Source of the DNA: CAZTCJ01 sp964612085
GTDB lineage: Bacteria; Pseudomonadota; Alphaproteobacteria; JAJFIK01
Length of the DNA: 64,000 bases
Assembly (NCBI GenBank): GCA_964612085.1
Contig: CAZTCJ010000004.1
Location: 38,306 to 102,305 of the forward strand
Direction of reading: 5' to 3'
This document shows, piece by piece, positions 29,892-38,423 of the stretch (position 1 is the stretch's first letter; every line of letters starts with the position of its first letter). The notes under the pieces were generated by a model that did not search any database, was not told the DNA's origin, and saw only the letters and a program-made list of their open reading frames with translations. The position numbers and the translations under genes were made by a program.

Positions 29892-30659
29892 TCAGGGCTG
29901 CGGCTGACCGCCGTCGGTGGTTTCCTCAGCGGCTTCTTCGGCGCCGTCCATGGCGTCGTCGATGGCCTCACCAGCGCTATCGACGGCGTCTTGGATCGCC
30001 TCGCCGGCGTCGTTCATCAGCTCTTCGCCTTCGCGCATCAGGTCGTCCACGCGGCGGCCCGGAAGGGCGGCTTCGCGTTGATTTGTTTCGGCCAGAACGC
30101 GCACGGCGGTGATTTCCGCAGGCGGCACGTCGATCGTGTATTCCAGGGCGATCGGCGTTTCCACCTGGATGGTGACCTCTTCCGGCTCGATCGCCAGGAA
30201 GTCGTAGACCATGACGCCCGCGTTCTCGACGCCTTTCGGGTCGAGGGTGGGCTCGGTCCAGCCGCCGGTGGAGGTCATGCCGCTCACGGACAAGGTGTAG
30301 CCGGTGGTTTCGCCGGTTTCATCATCCTTGTTTTCGGTCACGCTGAGCTGGTTGACGCTCATGACCACCGAATAGCCGGTCAACGCATCCATGGCGTCGT
30401 CCGTCATCTCGGCGGCTTCGTCCATGCCGTCCTCGACGGTATCGGCCATGTCGTCGGCGGCCTCTTCCATAGCCTCGCCCGCATCGTCGAGCGCTTCACC
30501 CGCATCGTCCGCGGCATCGCTCATGGCATCGGATGCGTCCTCGACAGCGTCTTCCGCCTCGTTTTGCGCGTCTTGCCGCTCCCCTTCAGAGCAGGCAACC
30601 AGGAAAACCGCGCCCGCCAGCGCGCTCGTCATCATCAACTTCTTAATCATATCTGCCAT
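29892..30659 (-). CDS. lipoprotein with Ala/Asp/Glu helical repeats
   Basis: A 255-residue protein with a lipobox (FLVACSE, Cys23). Residues 26-95 are low-complexity repeats such as DAMSDAADDAGEAL, strongly acidic and alanine-rich, predicted to be a long amphipathic helix; a second, shorter stretch of the same kind closes the protein (EEAAEETT). Between them lies a globular domain of about 110 residues (GYSVVMSVNQLSVTEN to TIDVPPAEITAVRVL), beta-rich by eye. I do not recognise the domain. The helices recall LEA-like or coiled-coil spacer regions of envelope lipoproteins (inference). GGGGGA stands six bases before the ATG. Confidence 0.7.
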   Translation of the reverse strand: MADMIKKLMMTSALAGAVFLVACSEGERQDAQNEAEDAVEDASDAMSDAADDAGEALDDAGEAMEEAADDMADTVEDGMDEAAEMTDDAMDALTGYSVVMSVNQLSVTENKDDETGETTGYTLSVSGMTSTGGWTEPTLDPKGVENAGVMVYDFLAIEPEEVTIQVETPIALEYTIDVPPAEITAVRVLAETNQREAALPGRRVDDLMREGEELMNDAGEAIQDAVDSAGEAIDDAMDGAEEAAEETTDGGQPQP

Positions 30660-30823
30660 CGTAGTTCCCCCGTGGATCTCTGGCTGGCATCAATTTGCCA
30701 GTCATCATTTGGTTTACCCTAGATTTGCGGACCGCTAAAACGTCAAATGACCACATTACGAAAGAAAAACGCTCCTTGTTGCTATTGTAACGCGTATTCG
30801 GGGGTGAATTAAAGGAGGTGAGC

Positions 30824-31951
30824 GTGGCTGGACCGCTGTCTGGGGTCAAAATTCTCGAATTCGCTGGGATCGGGCCGGGTCCGTTTTGCGCCATGCTGCT
30901 GTCGGACATGGGGGCGGAGGTCGTGCGCGTGGACCGCAAGGGGGCGCAGGGCGGCTCGCCTTACGACGTGACCTCGCGCGGGCGGCGGTCCGTGGCGGTG
31001 GATCTGAAGAATCCCGAGGGCGTCACGGCGGTGCTGGCCCTGGTGGAAAGCGCGGATGCCCTGATCGAAGGATTCCGGCCGGGCGTCATGGAGCGGCTGG
31101 GCCTCGGGCCCGATGTCTGCCTCGCCCGCAATCCGAGACTGGTCTATGGCCGCATGACCGGCTGGGGTCAGACCGGACCGCTGGCCCACGCTGCTGGCCA
31201 CGACATCAATTACATCGCGCTCACGGGCGCGCTTCGTGCCATCGGCCGCCCGGACGAGACGCCGGTGCCGCCGCTCAATCTGGTAGGCGATTTCGGCGGC
31301 GGCGCGCTTTATCTGGCGCTCGGGATCGCGGCCGGTCTGTTCGAGGCCCAGCGGTCCGGTCAGGGCCAGGTCATCGACGCGGCCATGACCGACGGCGCGG
31401 CCTCCCTCATGGCCATGTTCTACGGCATGCGGGCGTCCGGCTTCTGGAGCGATGAGCGCGGCGCCAACCTGCTCGATTCAGGCGCGCATTTTTACGACAC
31501 CTATGCCTGCGCCTGCGGCGGCTGGGTCGCGATCGGCTCCATCGAGCCCCAGTTCTACGCGCTGCTGATCGAGAAGGCGGGGATCACGGATCCTGAGTTC
31601 CAGCATCAGATGGATCGCGCCCACTGGCCGTCTTTGAAGGAAAAACTCACCGCCCTGTTCAAGACCAGGACCCGGGACGAGTGGTGCGCCATCATGGAGG
31701 GGACGGATATTTGTTTCGCGCCGGTGCTGTCGCTGGGCGAGGCGTTGACCCATCCCCATAACGTGGCGCGGGACACTTTCACGGAAGTGGCGGGCGTGCC
31801 GCAGCCCAATGCCGCGCCCCGGTTCAGCCGCACCAGGGAAGGCGTGCAAGGCCCGCCGCCCGGTATCGGGGAGCATACGGAACAAGCGCTGGCCGATTGG
31901 GGCATGAGCCTTGCGGATATCGAAAAGCTCAAGGCCTCGGGCGCGATTTAA
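30824..31951 (+). CDS. CaiB/BaiF CoA-transferase family, alpha-methylacyl-CoA racemase type
   Basis: About 375 residues. The start GVKILEFAGIGPGPFCAMLL and GAEVVRVDRKG, the AAGHDINYIALTGAL with the catalytic His, and LVGDFGGGALYLAL with the catalytic Asp match alpha-methylacyl-CoA racemase (AMACR/MCR) more closely than CaiB. It would epimerise 2-methylacyl-CoA in branched-chain fatty acid breakdown. Start: the GTG at 30818 overlaps a strong AAAGGAGG ribosome site, so the GTG at 30824, five bases past it, is preferred. A histidine phosphatase gene follows after 12 bases, probably in the same operon. Confidence 0.88.
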   Translation: MAGPLSGVKILEFAGIGPGPFCAMLLSDMGAEVVRVDRKGAQGGSPYDVTSRGRRSVAVDLKNPEGVTAVLALVESADALIEGFRPGVMERLGLGPDVCLARNPRLVYGRMTGWGQTGPLAHAAGHDINYIALTGALRAIGRPDETPVPPLNLVGDFGGGALYLALGIAAGLFEAQRSGQGQVIDAAMTDGAASLMAMFYGMRASGFWSDERGANLLDSGAHFYDTYACACGGWVAIGSIEPQFYALLIEKAGITDPEFQHQMDRAHWPSLKEKLTALFKTRTRDEWCAIMEGTDICFAPVLSLGEALTHPHNVARDTFTEVAGVPQPNAAPRFSRTREGVQGPPPGIGEHTEQALADWGMSLADIEKLKASGAI

Positions 31952-31963
31952 GAGGGGCATTCC

Positions 31964-32713
31964 ATGAATATTCTGCCCGGCACGAGGGGCCGCAGGCGCC
32001 TTTATGTCATGCGCCACGGTCACGTGGACTATTTCAAGGCCGCTTTCGCGCCCGGCGGCGTCGATGCCGTGCCGTTGACCGCGCGGGGCCGGGAAGAAGC
32101 CGAGGCCGCCGGTCTGGCGCTCAAGCACATTCCCTTCGACATGGCTTTGTGTTCCGGTCTGCCGCGTGCGGAGGAAACCGCCCGGATCGTGCTGTCCCAT
32201 CAGGATCAGGAGGATCCGCCCGTTCTGCATGCGGATGGCCGCTTGCGGGAAATCAAGGGCGGCGGCGCGCGGGCCCGCGCCAAGATCGGCTCTTTGAAAG
32301 ATCTGGCGACGGAGATTTACGCCTATTTCGAAAAGGCCGCCGAACCGGGCGCGCGCCTGGGTCCTGAAGGCGAGCTGTTCACCGACGCCTATGAGCGGGC
32401 GGTCGAGGGCGTCGAGGCGTGTCTGGCCGAGTCCGCCTGGCGGCGGGGTCTGATCGTCGCCCATGAGGGCATCAACCGTCTGCTGTTGAGCTGGGCCGCC
32501 AATGGGGGGCTGGCCGCCGCCGGGGCGTTCGAGCAGGACACGGCCTGCGTCAATGTCATCGATGTGGACATGGCCTTGGCTGACGGTCCGGACGGCGGCA
32601 AGACGCCGGTCATCGAACGCAAGATCATCAAGGCGGTGAACCTGACGCCTTACAATTATGTCAAGCACGGGATGTATATGACGAGCCTGGAAGCGATCTT
32701 TTCCACCACCTGA
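31964..32713 (+). CDS. histidine phosphatase family protein
   Basis: A 249-residue member of the phosphoglycerate-mutase-like phosphatases. The catalytic RHG box reads YVMRHGHVDYF near the start, with the proton donor region SGLPRAEETA and the second histidine in VAHEGINRLLL, so the core residues are present. Family members dephosphorylate small metabolites or proteins. GAGGGG precedes the ATG. Twelve bases after the racemase stop, on the same strand. Natural substrate unknown. Confidence 0.88.
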   Translation: MNILPGTRGRRRLYVMRHGHVDYFKAAFAPGGVDAVPLTARGREEAEAAGLALKHIPFDMALCSGLPRAEETARIVLSHQDQEDPPVLHADGRLREIKGGGARARAKIGSLKDLATEIYAYFEKAAEPGARLGPEGELFTDAYERAVEGVEACLAESAWRRGLIVAHEGINRLLLSWAANGGLAAAGAFEQDTACVNVIDVDMALADGPDGGKTPVIERKIIKAVNLTPYNYVKHGMYMTSLEAIFSTT

Positions 32714-32825
32714 CGTGATGGCGGTTGCCGCGCCGCAAAAAATTCATGTCCGCCGGATTGGTAATCGGGCGGCCGGGCCTTAGTTTAGGGATGACTCATT
32801 CCGATCAAGCTGTAAGGCTCACTCT

Positions 32826-34175
32826 ATGACCCGCCGTCGCATCTCCCGATCCGCTGCCGCAGCGATTGCTGCCCTTTTGGTTCTTGCCCTGGCAGCCTGC
32901 GGTCCCGACCAGAGTGCCCAGCAGGGCGGCTCCATGGGCCCGCCGCCGGTCAGCGTCTCGCAGCCCGTCGTCCAGGAAATCGTTGAGTATGACGAGTATA
33001 CCGGCCGCTTCCGGGCCGTTGAATCGGTCGAGGTGCGGGCCCGGGTCAGCGGCTATCTGGATGAGATCGAATTCACGCCCGGCGAAATAGTGGAAGCAGG
33101 CCAGACCCTGTTCGTCATCGACCAGCGTCCGTTCCAGGCCGCCTTCGAAGCGGCTCAGGCCGATCTTCAATCCGCGCAGGCCCAATTGCGGTTGGCGGAA
33201 GCCGAACTGGAGCGGGCCCGGCCTCTGGTCAGCCGGGGGAACCTGTCGGAAAGCGCGTTCGACGAACGCGTGCAACAGCGCAACGTGACTGCCGCCAATG
33301 TGCAGCGGGCCCGGGCCAATCTGCGCCAGGCGGAACTCAATCTGGAATTCACGGAAGTGAAGGCGCCGGTGTCCGGACGGGCGGGCCGCGATCTGGTCAC
33401 GGAAGGCAATCTGGTGACCGGCGGCGATGTCTCATCGACGCTTTTGACCACCATTGTGTCGCTCAATCCGATCCACTTCTATTTCACGGTCAGTGAGGCC
33501 GATTTCCTGAAATATATCCGCCTCATTCAGGAGGGGGACCGGCCCAGTTCGCGCGACGGCGGCAATCCGGCCTGGGTCAAGCTCGGCGATGAAGACGCGT
33601 TCGAGCGGGTCGGCGTCATCGATTTCGTGGACAATCAGTTGAGCCGGACCACCGGCACTATCGAGGGCCGGGCGATTTTCCCCAATGAGGATCTGTTCCT
33701 GGCGCCGGGCCTGTTCGGCCGGATCCGGATCATCGCCAGCACGCCTTACGAGGCCATTCTGATCCCCGATGAAGCGATCGGCCGGGACCAGAGCCAGAAA
33801 TTCGTCTTTGTGGTGGGCGCGGAGAATAAAGCCGAGCGCCGGGTGATCGAAACCGGGCCTTTGCACCAGGGGCTGCGCGTGGTGCGTTCCGGACTGACGG
33901 CGGAGGACCGGATCGTGGTCTCAGGCATTCAACGGGTGCGCCCCGGTTCGCCGGTGACGCCCCAGGACGATCCCATCGAAGCGCCGGAACCTCAGGACAT
34001 TCCCAATGTGTTCGCGCCTGCTGACGACGCAGGGCCGATTGAGCCCGAAGAGCAGCCGCAGGCCGATGAAGCGGGTACGGACGAAACCGACACGGATGAA
34101 AGCGAGGGCGAGGCTCCAGAGCCAGCCGATCCGCCCCAATCTCAGGATGAACAGGCCCAGGACGGTCAGGAATAG
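32826..34175 (+). CDS. RND efflux periplasmic adaptor (membrane fusion lipoprotein)
   Basis: A 449-residue adaptor of a tripartite efflux pump. A lipobox (LALAACGPD) anchors it to the inner membrane. Seen: the biotinyl-lipoyl halves with RARVSGYLDEI and GRAGRDLVTEGNLV, the alpha-helical hairpin (about residues 110-165) and the beta-barrel LFLAPGLFGRIRI. The last about 65 residues are an unusual acidic, Pro/Glu/Asp-rich tail not needed by the family. Ten bases separate it from the pump gene. No outer-membrane factor is next to it. Confidence 0.94.
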   Translation: MTRRRISRSAAAAIAALLVLALAACGPDQSAQQGGSMGPPPVSVSQPVVQEIVEYDEYTGRFRAVESVEVRARVSGYLDEIEFTPGEIVEAGQTLFVIDQRPFQAAFEAAQADLQSAQAQLRLAEAELERARPLVSRGNLSESAFDERVQQRNVTAANVQRARANLRQAELNLEFTEVKAPVSGRAGRDLVTEGNLVTGGDVSSTLLTTIVSLNPIHFYFTVSEADFLKYIRLIQEGDRPSSRDGGNPAWVKLGDEDAFERVGVIDFVDNQLSRTTGTIEGRAIFPNEDLFLAPGLFGRIRIIASTPYEAILIPDEAIGRDQSQKFVFVVGAENKAERRVIETGPLHQGLRVVRSGLTAEDRIVVSGIQRVRPGSPVTPQDDPIEAPEPQDIPNVFAPADDAGPIEPEEQPQADEAGTDETDTDESEGEAPEPADPPQSQDEQAQDGQE

Positions 34176-34184
34176 GAGCGTCCC

Positions 34185-37100
34185 ATGGGGTTTTCGCATT
34201 TCTTCGTGAACCGGCCGATCTTCGCGGCGGTTCTGTCCATCGTCATCCTGCTGGTGGGCGGCATCGCCTATGTGGCCCTGCCGGTCACCCAGTATCCGGA
34301 AATCACGCCGCCGACCATCCAGGTCTCCGCGACCTATCCGGGCGCCAATGCCGAGACCGTGGCGCAGACGGTGGCCGCGCCCCTTGAGCAGGAGATCAAC
34401 GGCGTCGAGGACATGCTTTACATGTCCTCCCAATCGACTGCCGACGGACGGTTGAGCCTGACCATCACCTTCAAGCTCGGCACCGATCTCGATACCGCCC
34501 AGGTGCTGGTGCAGAACCGGGTGACCCGCGCCGAGCCGCGCCTGCCGGAAGAGGTTCGCCGCCTGGGCGTGACCACCCAGAAGAACTCGCCCGACCTGAT
34601 GATGGTTGTGCATCTTCTGTCGCCGGATAAATCCTACGACCAGCTTTATATGGCGAACTACGCCAATCTCAGGATCGTGGATGTGCTGTCCCGGCTCGAC
34701 GGGGTCGGCGATATCCGCATTTTCGGCGGCAGCGAGTATTCCATGCGGGTCTGGCTCGATCCCGACCGGCTGGCGTCCCTCGATCTGACGGCGGGTGACG
34801 TGGTGGCGGCGCTCCGGGCGCAGAACGTCCAGATCGCCTCGGGCACCTTGGGCGCCGAGCCGACGATCACGCCCCAGGCCTTTTCCACCGCTGTGCAGAC
34901 GCTCGGCCGTCTCGACGATCCGGACGAATTCGCCAATATCATCGTGGCGGCGGGCGACGACGGGCAAGTGGTCCGGGTGCGCGATGTGGCGCGGGTGGAA
35001 CTGGGCGCGTTCGATTACGTCACCAATTCCTATCTGGACGGCGACAATGCGGTGGCCATGCCGATCTTCCAGCGGCCCGGCACCAATGCGCTGGAGACCG
35101 CCGACGCCATCGTCGCGACCATGGAAGAGCTGTCCGTGGAGTTCCCGGCGGGGCTCGATTATCAGGTGGTCTATAACCCCACGGCCTTCGTCGAGGACTC
35201 CATCACGGAAGTCTACAAGACCATTTTCGAGGCCGTCGCCCTGGTGGTCCTGGTGATCTTCGTCTTCCTGCAATCGGTCCGGGCCTCGATCATTCCGATC
35301 CTGGCCATTCCGATCTCGCTCGTGGGCACTTTCGCGGTGATGCAGGCGCTGGGCTTCTCGCTCAACAACCTGACCCTGTTCGGCCTGGTGCTCGCCATCG
35401 GCATCGTGGTCGATGACGCCATCGTGGTGATCGAGAATGTGGAGCGGAACCTGCGCGACGGGCTGAAGCCCCGCGAGGCGGCCCACAAGACCATGAAGGA
35501 GGTGGGCGGCGCGCTGGTCTCTATGACCCTGGTGCTCGCTGCCGTCTTCGTGCCGGTGGCGTTTCTGGGCGGCATCACCGGCCAGTTCTACCGGCAATTC
35601 GCCGTCACCATCACGGTCGCCACCCTAATCTCGCTGTTCGTGTCACTGACCCTGAGCCCGGCGTTGGCTGCGCTGCTCTTGAGAGAAAAGAACGGCGAGG
35701 ACAAGGGTTGGCTGCAAAAGCCGTTCAAGCTGTTCAACAGCGGCTTCGACAGCATGCAGAACGGTTACGGCAATATCATTGGCACGGTCACCAAGATCGG
35801 CGCGCTGATGTTCGTGATCTATCTGGGCCTGATTGGCTTCACCGCCTACCAGTTCTCGCGCACGCCCACCGGCTTCATTCCGCAGCAGGACCAGGGCTAT
35901 TTCATCGTCGCCATGCGCCTGCCGCCGGGCGCATCCCTGGCGCGTACGGACGAAGTGGCCCGCCAGGCGAGCGAGATCATCACTTCCGTGGAGGGCGTGA
36001 AAAATGCCGTCGGTTTCGCGGGCTTCGACGGCGCCACCTTCACCAATTCGACCAATGCCGCGACCTTCTTCACGCCGCTGGAGAGTTTCGAGGAACGCAG
36101 CAAAAAGGGCGTGAGCTTTGCGGGCATCCAGCAGGAAATGCAGGCCAAGCTCTCGTCCATCCAGGAAGCCTTCACCATCGTCATTCAGCCGCCGCCGGTG
36201 CGCGGTATCGGCAATGCGGGCGGCTTCCGCATGATGGTGCAGGATCGGGCGGGCCTCGGTCTCCAGGCGCTGCAACAGGCGACCTTCGAGCTGATCGGCG
36301 CGGCCAATCAAGATCCTGAGCTTCGAAGCGTGTTCTCGTTCTTCGAAACGAGCACGCCCCAGCTTTATCTCGATATCGACCGCACCCGGGCGGAGATGCT
36401 CGGCGTGCCGGTGGAGCAGGTGTTCGAGGCGCTGGAGGTCTATCTGGGCTCAGCCTTCGTCAACGACTTCAACTTCCAGGGCCGGACCTTCCGGGTGACC
36501 GCCCAGGCCGACGATCCTTACCGTCAGACGCCGGACGACATTCTCCAGTTGCGCACCCGCAACGACGCGGGCGAGACCGTGCCCATCGGTTCGGTGGCGA
36601 GCTTCCGGGAAATCACCGGGCCCGCGCGGGTGCCGCGCTACAATCTCTATCAGGCCGCCTCGATCACCGGCGAGGCCGCGCCGGGCGTCTCGTCCGGCGA
36701 AGCGCTGGCCAAGATGGAGCAGTTGGCGGAGCGGATCCTGCCGCCCGGCATCGGGTTCGAATGGACCGAACTGTCCTACCAGCAAAAGCAACAGGCCAAT
36801 GTGGGTCTGCTGGTCTTCGGATTGTCCGTGGTCTTCGTCTATCTGGTGCTGGCCGCCCAATATGAGAGCTGGACGCTGCCTTTCGCGGTGATCCTGATCG
36901 TGCCCATGTGCCTCTTGTTCGCGGTGCTGGGTCTCAATCTCCGGGGCATGGACAACAATATCCTGAGTCAGATCGGCTTTATCGTGTTGATCGCGCTCGC
37001 CAGTAAGAACGCCATCCTGATCGTGGAATTCGCCAAGGAACGGGAGAAGGACTGCACCGACCGGTTCGTGGCGGCGGTGGAGGCGGCGCGTCTGCGCCTG

Positions 37101-37427
37101 CGGCCGATCCTGATGACGTCGTTCGCTTTCATTCTAGGCGTGGTGCCGCTCGTCCTCGCCCAGGGGGCGGGCGCGGAAATGCGCCAGGCCATGGGCACCG
37201 CGGTGTTCTTCGGTATGCTGGGTGTGACGGTGTTCGGCCTGTTCTTTACCCCGATCTTCTATGTGCTGATCAGGGGCCTGTTCTGCCACCCGCTCGACCG
37301 GCGTTTCGCCTTTTCCTGGAGCTTCAAGGGCCGCAATGGCAGCGGCTGGCGCAACGGTAATGGCGGGCTCGATCTCTTGGGCTTCAGCCGGCGGAAGAAA
37401 AACGGAGAGAGCAAGCCGGACTCTTAA
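34185..37427 (+). CDS. RND efflux pump transporter (HAE1/AcrB family)
   Basis: A 1080-residue inner-membrane proton-driven exporter of hydrophobic compounds. Seen: the start FFVNRPIFAAVLSIVILLVGG, the TM4 proton-relay GIVVDDAIVVIENVERN with paired Asp near residues 408-409, the periplasmic porter repeats, GFIPQQDQGYF of the second half and LASKNAILIVEFAKE of TM10. Length is slightly above the usual ~1040 because of a Gly/Asn-rich, basic C-terminal tail. Preceded by its adaptor. The outer-membrane channel must be supplied by a gene outside the window; substrate range unknown. Confidence 0.96.
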   Translation: MGFSHFFVNRPIFAAVLSIVILLVGGIAYVALPVTQYPEITPPTIQVSATYPGANAETVAQTVAAPLEQEINGVEDMLYMSSQSTADGRLSLTITFKLGTDLDTAQVLVQNRVTRAEPRLPEEVRRLGVTTQKNSPDLMMVVHLLSPDKSYDQLYMANYANLRIVDVLSRLDGVGDIRIFGGSEYSMRVWLDPDRLASLDLTAGDVVAALRAQNVQIASGTLGAEPTITPQAFSTAVQTLGRLDDPDEFANIIVAAGDDGQVVRVRDVARVELGAFDYVTNSYLDGDNAVAMPIFQRPGTNALETADAIVATMEELSVEFPAGLDYQVVYNPTAFVEDSITEVYKTIFEAVALVVLVIFVFLQSVRASIIPILAIPISLVGTFAVMQALGFSLNNLTLFGLVLAIGIVVDDAIVVIENVERNLRDGLKPREAAHKTMKEVGGALVSMTLVLAAVFVPVAFLGGITGQFYRQFAVTITVATLISLFVSLTLSPALAALLLREKNGEDKGWLQKPFKLFNSGFDSMQNGYGNIIGTVTKIGALMFVIYLGLIGFTAYQFSRTPTGFIPQQDQGYFIVAMRLPPGASLARTDEVARQASEIITSVEGVKNAVGFAGFDGATFTNSTNAATFFTPLESFEERSKKGVSFAGIQQEMQAKLSSIQEAFTIVIQPPPVRGIGNAGGFRMMVQDRAGLGLQALQQATFELIGAANQDPELRSVFSFFETSTPQLYLDIDRTRAEMLGVPVEQVFEALEVYLGSAFVNDFNFQGRTFRVTAQADDPYRQTPDDILQLRTRNDAGETVPIGSVASFREITGPARVPRYNLYQAASITGEAAPGVSSGEALAKMEQLAERILPPGIGFEWTELSYQQKQQANVGLLVFGLSVVFVYLVLAAQYESWTLPFAVILIVPMCLLFAVLGLNLRGMDNNILSQIGFIVLIALASKNAILIVEFAKEREKDCTDRFVAAVEAARLRLRPILMTSFAFILGVVPLVLAQGAGAEMRQAMGTAVFFGMLGVTVFGLFFTPIFYVLIRGLFCHPLDRRFAFSWSFKGRNGSGWRNGNGGLDLLGFSRRKKNGESKPDS

Positions 37428-38407
37428 GGCAGATTGACAACCGCTTTTCGCTGCTGGACGATCTGCCCGTTCCGCTGGATCTGAAAGACCGCCTCGTACC
37501 GCCCCGCAGGCCAGCGCTCGGCCCGCAGCCTTTTGCCCGTAAAGAGGATCCGCCGGGCCTGGGGCCGGGGCAGGGGATCCGACCGGTTCTCCGCCATGCG
37601 CCCGCCGGGGCCTTCAAGAGTAATCGTCAGCACATCGCCTTTTTCCGTGTTGATCACATGGCCGAACGCCACCAAAGCCGGGGCCAACGGGCCGGGCACG
37701 GGCGGGCCCTGCTCGATGGCCCTGGAATCGAGGGGACCGTCCGCGAAGCCGACAGAAACGATGGTGCTGCGCTCATAAGGCAGGGCGAGCTGAGCCGCAC
37801 TGTCCCAAAGCGGTGTCCGGCCCCTGCCGCAGACGCCTTCGACCGCGCGGCCCACGAAGGGATCGACTGTGCGGCCGTTGCGCCGGACGATAAACTCCAG
37901 ATGCGGAAATTCCGAACTGCCCGAACTGCCCACGAGCCCGAGCTGGGCGCCGCGCGCCACCGGCTGGCCTTGGCCCACGCTCACGCTGCCCTGGCGCAGA
38001 TGGCAGTATTGGGTCTCCCATCCCTGGCCGTGATCGATGACGACACCATTGCCGCATTCCCGGTCCTTGATCCGGGCCCGGCGCGCGTCATCGAGCACGA
38101 TGGCGTCCCGCATGCCGTCGCGCACGCCTTTGACCGTGCCGGGGGCCGCCGCCAGCACGGCCACGCCCTCGGCCATGACCCGCAGATCCTTGAGCCGGAT
38201 ATCGGTGCCGTCGTGGCCGTCATACGTCTGAGCCCGGCATTGATAATCCGCCCGGCCCGGTCCGGCGTCCCAGTCCGGATATTGCTGGATGAAGCAAGCC
38301 TCGCCCATGGCGCAGTCGACCGGCAGGGAGAGCACCGGGTCCGCCGCGAGAGCGGCTGGGGTCAGTGTAAAGACGAACGCGGTCAGCAGGCCGTTCACGA
38401 TACGCAT
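37424..38407 (-). CDS. M23 family metallopeptidase (peptidoglycan hydrolase-like)
   Basis: A 327-residue exported protein. Signal peptide 1-21, then an N-terminal Cys-rich segment, the LytM/M23 core with YDGHDGTDIRL (first His and Asp zinc ligands), the TQYCHLRQGSVSVG and SSEFPHLEFIV motif (HLEF with the third zinc His), and a C-terminal beta domain. The zinc site therefore looks complete. It would cut peptide bridges in the cell wall or activate another hydrolase. AGGAG stands six bases before ATG. It follows the YejA-like gene by 16 bases, same strand, and overlaps the RND gene end by four bases. Confidence 0.9.
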   Translation of the reverse strand: MRIVNGLLTAFVFTLTPAALAADPVLSLPVDCAMGEACFIQQYPDWDAGPGRADYQCRAQTYDGHDGTDIRLKDLRVMAEGVAVLAAAPGTVKGVRDGMRDAIVLDDARRARIKDRECGNGVVIDHGQGWETQYCHLRQGSVSVGQGQPVARGAQLGLVGSSGSSEFPHLEFIVRRNGRTVDPFVGRAVEGVCGRGRTPLWDSAAQLALPYERSTIVSVGFADGPLDSRAIEQGPPVPGPLAPALVAFGHVINTEKGDVLTITLEGPGGRMAENRSDPLPRPQARRILFTGKRLRAERWPAGRYEAVFQIQRNGQIVQQRKAVVNLP

Positions 38408-38423
38408 GACAGACTCCTGTCGG

